From Prorocentrum cordatum (taxonomy: Eukaryota > Sar > Dinophyceae > Prorocentrales > Prorocentraceae), in the NCBI GenBank assembly GCA_963575745.1, contig CAUYUJ010018726.1, positions 965,112 to 1,029,111 of the forward strand: 64,000 bases of DNA. Direction: 5' to 3'. The notes under the pieces are model-generated. The model did no database searches and was not told the origin of the DNA. It saw only the letters and a list, made by a program, of their open reading frames with translations. The stretch's first letter is position 1, and every line of letters starts with the position of its first letter. This document shows positions 21,818-31,680 of this stretch, in pieces. Both the position numbers and the translations under genes were made by a program.

Positions 21818-21877
<60 letters not shown>

Positions 21878-22510
21878 GAGTAGGCCCGGGGGCGGGGGTG
21901 GTGTGGTGCCACCGGTTGGCATGAGCGCCCCGTGCGTCTTGTGGGGTCCACGAACCGCCCAAGACGGCCCAAGAGGCCCCCACAAAACAGCCTCAGCGAG
22001 GCCCAAGAGGGCCCCAAGCCGCCCAAAAGCTCCCCAAGAGGGCCCGAGATGGCTTGAAGATGGCCGTGTAGGGCCCCTAGAGGGCTTCTTCACAGGCCCC
22101 AGACGCCCCCGAAGAGCCCCAAGACGGCCCAAGAGATCCTGTGGGGCTCACGGAACCCCCCAAGACGGCCCAAGAGGCCTCAAAGCCACCCCAGGAGGCC
22201 CCCAGGACGGCCTCAGGGAGGCCCAAGAGGGCCTCGTTCGAAATCATGCTCCCGGAAGCCTCTCCAGGAACATGATTTCCGGGTTCCCACGACGCCCAAG
22301 AGGCCCACAAGACAGCCTCAGCGAGGCCCAAGAGGGCCCAAGATGGCTTGAAGATGGCCGAAGAGGGCTCCAAGAGGGCCTTCAAGATGCAACAATTGGC
22401 CCATTCCTTACGTAAAACGTACGTTTTCAGCATACTCGCTTGCTTCGTCTTCTCGGTGCCCCAGGAGCCCCAAGACAGCCCAAGAGAGACCCAAGAGAGC
22501 CCAAGACGGC
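21341..22510. repeat. CCAAGACGGCC degenerate minisatellite with (TA)n core
   Basis: Phrases such as CCCAAGACGGCC and CCAAGAGGGCCC repeat irregularly from 21341 to 21580 and from 21950 to 22510. They are interrupted by an AT tract with uninterrupted TA dinucleotides (21749-21875). The same family occurs inverted at 5430-5590 and forward at 24170-24260. The spliced leader at 22512 abuts its last unit. Confidence 0.65.
22188..22285. repeat. Duplicated segment with hairpin, first copy
   Basis: The segment from the minisatellite through AAATCATGCTCCCGG (22241-22255), an 8-nt loop and CCAGGAACATGATTT (22264-22278) is repeated at about 24240-24345. In that second copy the two 15-nt arms (24299-24313 and 24322-24336) are perfectly complementary. 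This looks like a small hairpin-bearing mobile or duplicated unit. Confidence 0.6.
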
Positions 22511-22511
22511 C

Positions 22512-22533
22512 GCCGTAGCCATTTTGGCTCAAG
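22512..22533 (+). other. Complete 22-nt dinoflagellate spliced leader
   Basis: Bases GCCGTAGCC...GGCTCAAG match the full dinoflagellate spliced leader, including an allowed first base (G). No GT follows directly in the way expected of an SL RNA gene donor; TTGGC and then an ATG at 22539 follow instead. This is the layout of a mature trans-spliced mRNA (leader, short 5' UTR, start codon) copied into the genome. An SL RNA gene cannot be excluded by eye, but no SL-RNA-like stem and Sm-site context was noticed. Confidence 0.85.
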
Positions 22534-22538
22534 TTGGC

Positions 22539-23741
22539 ATGCGGCTCTGGTCGGCTCCGAGCGGCCCCAAGTTGCCTCAATTGGTGGGTTGCCGCGCGCG
22601 CTTCATGGTCTTGCCAGGGTGCCCGCACCTGCACTCGCCCACGCGTAGGGCTCTTCATTATTGCGCTGTTGCCTGCACATCGATACTTGCGTACTCTCAG
22701 ATAGTCTCGTTGCATACGACGTATGCTACTTGGTCGAGTGGGCGCGCATCTTCCTCGACGCTGCCTGCTAGTGTGTTGGGGGGCCTCCGACGTCAGCTGT
22801 TGCGGTCTTCGTGCAGTTGGCGAACCCGTCTGTGTGGCCGCACCTTCGGGATTGCGTCACCAATGTTCTAGAAGGGGCCGCCTGCATCACTGAGCAAGGG
22901 GCTCGGCGGACACGGAATGTGGACGTGTACGTCGGAATGGCTTCAGGCAGCAACAATTCCAGCATCGCGGAAGACGCCCGCCTGTTGCTGCACAGGTGGA
23001 ACAGGGGGGGCGAGTACAAGGCGCGATTGATCATGAATTCCTTCCTCGAGAACAAGGGCGCCGACGTGGGCCTGTTCCTTCAACAGGCCCAGCAGGTACA
23101 CGACCCATCGAAATACGAGTTTCTGCTCAAAGTGCACAGCCAAAGACAAGAAGCTTGGCGGTGTCAGATGTTGACGTCGCTTTGCGGAAGCAAGGATCAG
23201 GTGAAGCACATATTGGATAGGCTTGACCATCAGCGAGACTTGGGCATATTGGGGCCATGGACCCTGACATGGCGGTATGACGATATGGTCGATCCTGTTA
23301 AAGTCCAAGGCTCGTTTGACCAGCTTGCCAACTATTCATTTCCAGAGAATCGGGGGGGGGGCGTTTATGAGACGCGCTTGGGATTTTCTGTATGACAATC
23401 ACGTTGCCCTTCCTCCCCGTGACAAGTGGGCGATGGTTGCGGGAACTTCTTTTTGGGCCCGCTCCGCACCGCTGTTGCAAAATCCACGTCTATTCTCCGG
23501 TATATCTCGGTGGCTGGCGATTTGGGAATTTGGCTACGATTCAAACTGTCGTAATCAGACGGCTTGCCTAGGTGCTTATGGATTGGAAAGGGCCCTACCG
23601 ACAATGATAACATCTGAATACGCGCTTACTATTGCGGAGGCCCCGAACAAGTGCCGCCTACATGATAAACACAACCACTGCTGCCACCACAGAGACTGCA
23701 TGTCGTCATGCGCATACGCACTACCTCCACCGAGTGTGTAA
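22539..23741 (+). pseudogene. Processed RgpF-like (rhamnan synthesis F family) gene, frameshifted
   Basis: A reading begins with the ATG 5 bp after the spliced leader. It moves frame near the G run at 22778-22783, continues to 23395, and moves again near the 9-G run at about 23352-23360 to end at TAA 23739-23741. The middle frame reads AVFVQLANPSVWPHL, NVDVYVGMA, ENKGADVGLFLQQ, YEFLLKVHSQ and LGILGPW. The last frame reads WAMVAGTSFWARSAPLL, WEFGYDSNC and YGLERALP. These resemble, in order, landmarks of the RgpF family of glycan-synthesis proteins (PF05045). No introns are apparent. It could be a processed pseudogene, or an intact gene with homopolymer sequencing errors; both breaks fall at G runs. 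The role in a dinoflagellate is unknown; involvement in surface polysaccharide assembly is only inferred. Confidence 0.6.
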
Positions 23742-24349
23742 GTAGAGCTTCATGCGTGTCGGAGGACAGAACAAATGCGTTCCAGGATGAGGATGTCTTT
23801 TGGACGGCTCAACCAGCCCCCAAGAGACCCTTGGGCGTTTCAAAAAGGAACGCCTCGTTGATTGTATGATGTCCTCCGATGCCGAACACTTAGTCTTCAA
23901 CCACAGATGCCATGCCTTCCAAACATCTCCAATATTCCGCTAATCATCTGGCTTGCAGATGAGATTCCTCTGCGGCCAGCCCAGTCAATTTTCAGGAGCG
24001 GTTCGCTCCAACATGCGCGAACATCCTTGGGCAATCGATCAGATAAGTTCGCGCGAGGTGGTTGCGACTCTGGCGCGAGACCCCGCCAGTGAAATCAGGT
24101 TGGTACGCTGTACGTGTGTGGCGTGTCGAACGGCGACTGGCCGTCCCATCCGAAACAAAAAAAAGAGAGAGTCCAAGACGGCCCAAAAGGGTCGTCCTGT
24201 GGGACTCACGGAACCCTCCAAGACGGCCCAAGAGGCCCTAAAGCTGGCCCAGGAGGCCCCCAAGATGGCTTCAGGGAGGCCCCAGAGGGCCTCGTTCGAA
24301 ATCATGTTCCCGGAAGCCTCTCCGGGAACATGATTTCCGGGTTCCCAGT
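23742..24349. other. Intergenic DNA including second hairpin duplicate
   Basis: No gene is recognised. 24170-24260 carries the CCAAGACGGCC family. 24299-24336 is a perfect 15-bp inverted repeat with an 8-nt loop, the second copy of the unit at 22241-22278. Confidence 0.5.
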
Positions 24350-25205
24350 CCCTTAACCCTAACACCCTAACATCCCAACACTAGCACTGTACACCAAACA
24401 CGCGAACACCCTAGCCATAACACCCTAATACAATGTATAACGTATAACAACCCTAATCGCAACATCCTGACTCTCACACTTCCTGCCCCTCACACTTTAG
24501 GTCTCACACTCTAACTCTAACCCTTACCACCCTACTCCTACAACCCTACCCCTCACACCTTGACCCTCACACCCAAACCACAACCCTAATACTCGTGCCC
24601 TAGCCCTCTAGTCCAAACCCCCTGACCCTGAGCACCCTGGCAAATTAGTGCACTGGCACCCGAACACACTCCAACCCTAAGCAGACTACCCTGACCCTAT
24701 CATCTTAATGTCCTAGCCCTGACACCCACCATAACCCTAACTTCCCAACCCCTACCCCCTACCACCTTACCCCTCACACTAACACTGCAACCCTAACACA
24801 CAAGCCCTAACCCTGAGCACCCCGACACTAACACCCTAATCCTAACACCTTAGCCCTAGCCACCGTGCCCCTAACGCCTTATCAGAAACCTTGCAAGGTA
24901 GCCTTTCTAACAATAACCCTGAGCACCCTAACCCCAACACCCTTACTTTCTCTGAACACAACAATCCGAACACCCTAACCCAACTCTGTCATTCAAACCC
25001 CAGTACCGCGATCCCAACGCCCTGACCTTAACTCTAAGCACCCAAGTCCTAACGGGCGAAAGCTCTTACCCGAATGTACTACCCCTAACCCTAACACCTG
25101 ATATTAATGTCCTATCCCTAACCCAAGCCTCCAACCCGAGCACCCTAATTCTAAAAACCTAGCCCTAACAACTTAACCCTAACCTCACCACACTACCCCT
25201 GAAAT
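24350..25205. repeat. Degenerate telomere-like CCCTAA tract
   Basis: About 850 bp in which CCCTAAC, CCCTAACAC and ACCCTAAC recur dozens of times with drift (CCCTGAC, CCCTCAC, CCTTAAC). The strand is strongly depleted of G. It begins within 10 bp of the duplicated hairpin and ends before copy 3 of the plastid gene. It looks like an old interstitial telomeric or subtelomeric tract. The period is not a clean CCCTAAA repeat of the usual dinoflagellate/plant type. Confidence 0.7.
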
Positions 25206-25654
25206 TCCCTCGTGTGCGTCGAAGCTCGCCATTATCACACCCCGTCTTCCCCAGCGCTGGTCCGATCATGTTTGCCAGCTTTTCGTATTGCATCTTGTTG
25301 TTTTCTTCCGCAGTGGTCTGCCAACGCCGTGTCGGCTGCAGCCACACGAGGGGCCTGGTGCCCATGAGCGGCCGCCAGTGCTTCTTCCCATTCTTCCTCC
25401 ACGCGTGACGATCGCGGTCGAACCACGGTCGTGCTCCCCTGGGAGAGCGGAACAATGGCAAACGAGTCGTGCAGCGGATTGCGAGAGCCGCCCACGCGTC
25501 ACATGAAACGAAGCAAGGCGTGCAGCGCACGCAATTCTGATGATACAGTGGTGCGCCAGTGCATTTCAGCACAGGTGTGCACGGACCCATGTCTGACCGC
25601 TTGGATGCTATTTCATCCGTGTTCACGTCGGCTTGCCTCTGTGCACAAGGTATT

Positions 25655-25676
25655 CACGCAGCCATTGTGGCTCCAG
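25655..25676 (+). other. Relict spliced-leader sequence, copy 3
   Basis: Same position relative to the gene as the relics of copies 1 and 2, here 81 bp before the ATG. It ends GCAGCCATTGTGGCTCCAG and matches the spliced leader at 17 of 22 positions; the first two bases have drifted most. Upstream sequence is less similar to the other copies. Confidence 0.55.
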
Positions 25677-25757
25677 GTCTCCGTCGAGCTCCGGGCGGAG
25701 GGCGTGTGAAGCCCTTTGTCCGTCCCGCCGCTTCGCAGGGCCTCCACTATTCGAGCG

Positions 25758-26438
25758 ATGGCTGGCCGGCGCACGCATGCACTCGGCGCCGTTGTCTTCG
25801 GGCTGGGGTTTGTCGTGGCTGCACTGGTGGCCCTCAGCTCCGGCAGCAATTTCGTTGGATCTCCGGTGCAGCTGAGAGCGAGACAGGGCGCGGTCCCCCT
25901 GAGGGCTGAGGGTGAGAAGTCCGTCGCGCTCGTGAAGGTCACCGAGGAGAATGCCATCACCACGGCTAGCCTCCTGGGCGGCACCGTCGGCCTTCTTACG
26001 GGGGGCGTCTGGGTCGGGGCGGCCCTCTTCGCGGCGTCGTCCTATTTGTCCAGGCAGGAGGAGTCTGATGTATCGAAAGCCCTGAAGGGCGTGTCCTCCA
26101 CCGCCCTCGAGGCGCTCAACTTCGGCGCCTACCTGAATGACAAGTATGCGGTCACGAGTACGGTCAGTGATTCCTTTGCGAGCGCCTTGGAGTCGAACCC
26201 AGAAACGAAGAAGACGATCGACGATGCTTGGAGCGGCGTCAAGGATGCCTACACGTCAGTCGACCAAGACGTCGGCATCAAGGACACCCTGGGCACCATC
26301 CTGGCCTCTGGCAGCGATCTCGCTTCTCAGGCCGTCGACAAGCTCGTTGAGCTGAACGGTCAGTACAAGATCACGGACAAGATCGGGGAGAAGATCTCGG
26401 AGGTAATCGAGAAGTCAAAATCGTCGAAGGAGGCCTGA
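25758..26438 (+). CDS. Plastid-targeted membrane protein, copy 3 (226 aa)
   Basis: Intact, with the same conserved ATG. It is almost identical to copy 2 in protein sequence, and changes are mostly silent. The transit motif region reads GSNFVGSP instead of GSAFVGSP, putting Asn just before the key Phe. The rest (hydrophobic segment, DKYAVTSTVSDSF, DVGIKDTLGTI, GEKISEVIEKSKSSKE) is unchanged. The 3' UTR double repeat follows at 26442-26522. The three copies share orientation and lie 8-14 kb apart, so they are a dispersed rather than tight tandem family. Biochemical function is unknown. Confidence 0.88.
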   Translation: MAGRRTHALGAVVFGLGFVVAALVALSSGSNFVGSPVQLRARQGAVPLRAEGEKSVALVKVTEENAITTASLLGGTVGLLTGGVWVGAALFAASSYLSRQEESDVSKALKGVSSTALEALNFGAYLNDKYAVTSTVSDSFASALESNPETKKTIDDAWSGVKDAYTSVDQDVGIKDTLGTILASGSDLASQAVDKLVELNGQYKITDKIGEKISEVIEKSKSSKEA

Positions 26439-26529
26439 GTCTACGGTGCGCGGCCCGCGATGCAGTCATTCTAGTTTTTTCAAAGGCGCGCGGCCTGCGA
26501 TGCAGCCATTCTGCTTTTTGGCTGGCACG

Positions 26530-27520
26530 CTCGAGCACACGTGCACCAGCGCGCGGCGCGTCTGCGGTGCGCCTGCGTGCGGGCCGTGACGTGGAACTTC
26601 ACGCGGATGCGCGCCGCAGGAGCGAACCTATGAGCAGACCAGCGCAGCAAGGAGGACGAGGAGTCGGCTTCATCCTCCTCCCTCTCGCCCCACCTCGCTT
26701 CGCACGGCACTGCACCCGCGCGCGGCCGCCCTGCCCCCACCCACCCTGCACGCCTCGGCGCGTGCACCCCGTGCACCCAGGCCCGCGGGGGGCGGGCTCT
26801 CGGCAGGCCGCGGCCTCTCGTCTCTGCCGTCGCGCCTCCCGTGTGACGGGTCTCGCCGCAGCGTGTGCGAGGCGGAGGGGGCGAAGCAGGCGGCGCGCTC
26901 GAGGGGGGGGGGGGGGGACGGGGCGCGAGGCGAGGGTTTTTCTCAGAAGCCTGGAGGCTTCTAAGGAGCCGTTGGTTTTCTCAGAAAAGCCCACCCCCCG
27001 CCTTCTTGGAAGAGGCCTCCCTCGCGCCAACCCTGTGCGCGCGCCGCCGGAGAAGGAGCGGGAGAAGGACGAGGAGGAGGAGCAGGAAGAGGAGGAGGAG
27101 GAGGAGGAGGAGGCTTTGCCGCTGACGGAGTGCGAGAAGGGCCGTGCGCACAGGGCAGCGCCGAGCCTGGCGACGCAGAGAGGGACATCTCCGAGTTCGT
27201 GGCCCTTGGAGGGGACGGGGTGGGGAGTGGACAGCCTGGGTCACTGGGGTCATCCTTCGGCAGCGTGGAAAAGCACAGGGCCTGTTGCACAGTCAAGGGG
27301 AGCAGGAGGAGGAGGAGGAGGAGGAGGAGGAGGAGGAGGAGGAGCGCGGTGCGGGCTCAAGCATGCAACGCAGGTGTGCTCTGACTGTGCAAGTTGGTGG
27401 CCCGCGTTCCGTTGAGCACCACCTCCTGATGTCGTCGTCAGTCGGAGAAGCGGCTGCTGTGGACTTGATGCCCACGGCCCAGTCCTTCAGCGTCACGAGC
27501 CGCGGCATGGAGGAGCGAGA
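26530..27520. other. GC-rich DNA with (GGA)n runs
   Basis: No gene is recognised. GGA triplet runs lie at about 27068-27112 and 27301-27345. A short direct repeat 'TTTTCTCAGAA' occurs near 26937 and 26977. Open frames are Arg/Glu/Pro-rich and probably not coding. Confidence 0.4.
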
Positions 27521-27529
27521 GCGCATTGC

Positions 27530-28219
27530 TTGACCTGCCCGCTCGGCCATATCCATCTAGGGTCGCGCGCTCAGGGAGAACATGTTCTTCCACAGACTTC
27601 TTGCACTATCGATGTGGCAGGGGACATGGAGTACGCTGTCGTATTTGAGATCGTGCGAAATGGCTTGGGACATCCTGGTAGTCCTGTTCTCGATGTCGTA
27701 ATCGACTGCGCGAGCCTTGTCTCTTGTGACGCACACGTCAGCGACTACGATTGCATTTTATTCGAGTGCCCCTTCGCGCAGACCGCAGACGATGACTCGT
27801 GCTTCTTTGTGTTCAATCAGCGTGAACATCCGTATAACGGGTCACTCCTGGGATTGCGATCACGACATGCGTGGGAATGCAGTGCGGAAATCACAGTCAG
27901 TGGGCCCGCTCCGATGACGTCGGTGGGTTGATTCACGTTGGCATCAATATTGCTTGGCACGCCGAGCCCGACTCCAGATCCTTCACCATCGCTGACGCCG
28001 AGTCCAACTGTGGCACCTTCGCCACAAACATCGAGCCCGACTAGGGCGCCAAGTCTGCCGAGCACGGCAGTGGGAGACCCCAACGTCACAAACTTGATCG
28101 GGAACTCGTCAACCGGACGAGCACGTCATCCTGCGCTCTCCGCTCGACGAGGGCCTCGCCCCCTGCTCGAGGTCCTGGCCAGGATGAGGTTGGCACGTGC
28201 ATCGCCTTGCTACCTTTAA
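27530..28219 (+). pseudogene. Secreted-protein-like fragment with Ser/Pro/Thr tail
   Basis: One frame runs from 27530 to 28219 with a single TGA at 27929-27931. Before the stop is a Cys-containing, mixed-composition stretch (CTIDVAGDMEYAVVFEIVRN, VVIDCASLVSCDAHVSD, ILFECPFAQTADDDSCFFVF). It looks more like real protein than the neighbouring frames do. After the stop come TPSPTPDPSPSLTPSPT and APSPQTSSPTRAPS, a hydroxyproline-type linker common in algal surface proteins. I do not recognise a family. It may be a pseudogene, or an exon whose end is spliced before the TGA. Confidence 0.4.
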
Positions 28220-28223
28220 GTCG

Positions 28224-28265
28224 GGCGTGTCCCTCTACAGGAGGAATATTCAAACATAGTCGAAA
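28224..28265. repeat. Dispersed repeat shared with 44505-44550
   Basis: The phrase CGTCCCTCTACAGGAGGA (one base differs here), followed by TATTCAAA and TAGTC, occurs here and again at about 44508-44550. Nothing else in the two flanks matches. It lies just before the 62-bp tandem repeat. Confidence 0.6.
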
Positions 28266-28349
28266 AATAGTTTGGGGACGTTTTTCCCCAAACAGCTTGC
28301 TGAACGGGGTGCTGTTGTGATAGAAATTAACTCCGGCCGAGGGAAGGCG

Positions 28350-28858
28350 GAGCAGAGACATCCTCCCAAAACAAATTATGGTTTTGGCCGTTTCGCTTGA
28401 GACATCCTCACAACTCTCGTTTCTGAGTTGGCCGGGATTGGCCGTTTCGCCTGAGACATCCTCGAAAAGTTGCGCTCCGGGACGCCGCGCGAGAGGTGGT
28501 CCGGGCCTATTCGCTTGAGACATCCTCGAAACTCTGAGCCCCGAGGTGCCGTGCGAGAGGTGGTCCGGGCCGTTTCATCCTCGAAACTCTGAGCTCTGCG
28601 ATGCCTTGCGCGAGGTGGTCCGGCCCGTTTCGCCTGAGACATCCTCGAAACTCTGACTTCGGAGATGCCGCGCGAGAGGTGGTCCGGCCCGTTTCGCCTG
28701 AGACATCCTCGAACTTCTGAGCTCTGAGATGCCCTGCGCGAGGTGGTCCGGCCCGTCTCGCCTGAGACATCCTCGCAACTCTGAGCTCTGAGATGCCGTG
28801 CGCAAGGTGGTCTGGCCTGTTTCGCACAGGACATTCTCGCAACTCTGAGCTCTCAGAT
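28350..28858. repeat. 62-bp tandem repeat (GAGACATCCTC family)
   Basis: About eight units. Each contains GAGACATCCTCGAAACTCTG, then GAGATGCCG and CGCGAGAGGTGGTCCGG, ending CGTTTCGCCT. Starts are near 28354, 28400, 28462, 28526, 28636, 28699, 28763 and 28828, with one truncated unit near 28577. Minus-strand frames through it give a repeated RRNGPDHLA-type peptide, a consequence of the period. Isolated units recur at 48564, 48640 and 48694. Element B begins immediately after the last unit. Confidence 0.85.
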
Positions 28859-30362
28859 GCTGCGCAAGAGGTGGTCCAGCCTAGGGGCCCAGAAGACCAC
28901 ATGTTACATATCCTCCATGGGACCCTTACTTCGCGACAGTATCGCAATTTGGCGTTCCGCGAATGGTATTATTATGACGGCAGGCCGGGGAGGCAGGATC
29001 CCGCCAAGCCACATCGTCCAGCTCATGGGCATCCTGCCGCATAAGGTTCAATGTGTAGATGGTCGAGTAGGACAGGTGTGGATCAATCCTTTGTGCATCA
29101 AGGATAACGAGCAGAGAAATCTGCGTGCTGACCATTTCTTTCCAGAATCAGCATATGAGATCCCAGACGACGCATCGACGCTGAGGAACTGGTTTATACC
29201 TGAGACCCCCTACAACCTGAAGGTCCCCGAGCCGACGCCCATGCAGGAGGTCGAGTTCATTGCTGCATGTATGATGCAAGAGGGATACAACGCGGGGACA
29301 CCTGCAGGTGGATCAGATGGATCATGGATTCAGGCCCAGAGCGCGGACGTTTCTGGCATGACATCCAACGGGATTGCGCCCGACGACGGGTTGTATGCTA
29401 ACGACCCGTGGCGTGTTCAGACTCAACAATTGCCAGTACCTGCAGGGCAACCTGCTTCGTTCGCGCCTATGGGCAGGGCTACGACTCCGTTTGGGACTCC
29501 ACAAAGTGCTGGGAGCACCGACAGCCTGCAGGCGAGGCTCCAGAGCATTCGTATGGACCCGCAGCTCTATCATGCCTAGCATGCGACATCGCCGTTCGCA
29601 TCGCCGCGTCCACTTGCGGGGCAACCTGCTTTCTCTGACCACGAAGTTGCCCGGGGAGCTGAAAGCGTGACAGGTCAGCAACAGTGGATGCAGAGACAGA
29701 TGCGCGAGGCCATGCAGAGCATGCGCCGGGATGGCATTGACCTCCCGAGCGCCAGCTGGACACCCCCATGGGAGTATATCCAGGATCCAAACCCATCGCC
29801 GGATAATCCCAATAGGCACGGGTATGTTCCAGCGTTTTTCAGCCGCCCGACATTCGACCCAACGGCTGCTGAGCGACCTGCAGCACCGCCGATGGACGCA
29901 CCGATGTTTCCTGACTACTACGCACAGGAGGCGGGCAATCCACGCATGGGGTCTCAGCCGGATAACCCGTATGTTCGGGCGACAGCCGACGACTTCTACC
30001 AGTCTCAGCTGACACGCGGCTCCAGATACGAGTCTGGAGTACTAGGTCAAATACCTCATTGCGGTTACTTGGCCGCCCCCATGGATCCTGATGCGATGCA
30101 ACAGGCCCCCGGCTTGGTGGTGCCATCGTCCGCAGGGGAGCTGCGCCCGGAGATTCTGGCCACCCACGAGGCGCAGCTGGCCAACCTCACCACGCAGTTG
30201 GCCCGCCAGCGTCGCAATCAGGAGCGACAGGCGCGCCGTCTGATGGGGCGTGCGGGGCAACCCGCTACCCCCAATTTCTGCGGGGACGCCTGCTTTCAAT
30301 CTGGCATCGCTTGCAGCTATGCAGCCGCCACCGGCCCCACCGATCCAGTACGAGATTGGTGA
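28857..30362 (+). pseudogene. Element B gag-like region
   Basis: Two successive open stretches. The first (to a TAG at 29577-29579) has VGQVWINPLCIKD, YEIPDDASTLRNWF and EVEFIAACMMQEGYNAGTPAG. The second (from 29667) has QQQWMQRQMREAMQSMRRDG, SWTPPWEY and an ATHEAQLANLTTQLARQRRNQERQARR coiled-coil-like segment. Position ahead of the protease and the Gln/Arg helical content suggest a capsid-type role, but no family-specific motif was seen. Hairpins at 29292, 29442 and 30252 read AGTPA, AGQPA and AGQPA in frame. Confidence 0.5.
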
Positions 30363-30867
30363 GTCCACGCTGGAGCGCCAGACGTGCATCAGGCCATCGG
30401 CAACACCACCGATCACTAGCGACGGTGATTTTAACAAGTGTGCCATTTGCCCGGGCAACTTCGTCAATCACGACAAGGTTTGGAGGCTTCAGTGTGGCCA
30501 CAGATTTCATGCGCAATGCTGGGATCGAGTGGCTCATGCACATGTGGATCGGCAGCTGGCAGGCACGTTAAATGGTACCGCGACTGAGGATCCCCGTGCC
30601 ATTTGCAGGGGTGGTGGTCTTGTCACAGCTGAGTTTCACTACGCCCTAGCCGGAGATCAGGATGCAGCAATTCGCCATGAAGAGGTACTCCGCGGGGCCA
30701 ACAAGCTCAGAGACCTTCGCGAAGAGCTCAACCGCACCACGGCGAATGGTGACAAACAACACGGCAGTTGCCTCAACTACACTTGCAGGGCAACCTGCGT
30801 CATCATCCAGTGCGGCGCAGGCGACAGCAGCTATCGCGCCTGCCACAGATGCGCCCATGTCCCCTAG
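30250..30867 (+). pseudogene. Element B RING-H2-like finger segment
   Basis: The frame continues the gag-like region after a shift between 30265 and 30280. It reads KCAICPGNFVNHDKVWRLQC, then GHRFHAQCW, matching C-x2-C...C-G-H-x-F-H-x2-C of RING-H2 fingers, the core of many ubiquitin ligases. The final pair should be C-P-x-C. Here the segment PRAICRGGG (about 30592-30618) has Arg where the first Cys is expected, consistent with a T-to-C change. As written, the second zinc site is incomplete. A RING finger inside a copia polyprotein is unusual. Element A does not include this region. Confidence 0.6.
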
Positions 30868-31260
30868 TAGCTGAACCAGCAAACAATGCAGGGGCACCTG
30901 CTGCGACGGCACCTGCGGGGTTACCTGCTAATGATGTGTGGCTGCGGCGTATGGCGAGAGCCACTGAGAGAGGTGCGCATTGGCTCCAAGTATCACGGGC
31001 ATACATGCCCCACGGGCGTGACATCCGCCCGCGCAACCAGCGTAGAGCGGAAAGCCCGGCGAGCGCACGCAGCGGCACCAGTGCCATATCAGAGCGCGAC
31101 ATGCTACACATTGTGTTGATTGCGAACAGACGGACAGGTAGCCATGCGCGCCGACGAGGACAAGTTCGTGAATATGCCGCTCTCATCTGCGCAGCACCCT
31201 CACAAGCACGGCGAGTGCCCGTCGGCCTGGATCTTTCGAGAAGAACCCTATCGCAGAGGA

Positions 31261-31680
31261 AGAGGCCCGAGGGTACATGAAGAACGTCTTCACGTCCCTG
31301 ACGAGTAACGATTGGGTATTTGAGCAGAGGCGCCGCAAAACATGCATGGAACCACGTTGTCCGAAGTGCCAGGAATATTTAGAGAACGCCATGAATTGGC
31401 CCTGGCCGCGAACAGAGGGGCCATGGTGGGCGGAGTGCTGACGATCCTGCTGGACATCGGCAGCAACATCAGCATCCACCATCGGTCTGAAAGCGGCACA
31501 GACATTCGAGCGGGTGCCCCGCTCCCAGGGGCACGACATCAAGAAGCTGACCTTGACGCAGAGGCTTTACGTGTCGGGCGTGGGACATGGCGCCGCTGTC
31601 CGTGACAAGTCCTTGCATTGCAAAATCGCATGCATGGAGATAGGAGATCCTGCGGGGTAACCCGCTATGTCTAGGCTGGA
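31261..31680 (+). pseudogene. Element B aspartic-protease-like segment
   Basis: Homologous to 6.75-7.15 kb of element A. The frame from 31342 reads RERHELALAANRG and TILLDIGSNISI (Asp codon 31453-31455). It then leaves the homologous frame near 31480, so it is frameshifted within the domain. Upstream, a frame with GYMKNVFTSLT matches A as well. A hairpin at 31652-31665 lies at the same place as 7121-7134 in A but has loop GTAA instead of GACA. Confidence 0.5.

Noticed and set aside
28086-28947. Repeat protein (RRNGPDHLARG) on the minus strand
   Set aside because: The period of about 62 bp is not a multiple of three, so frames change from unit to unit, which fits a noncoding tandem repeat.
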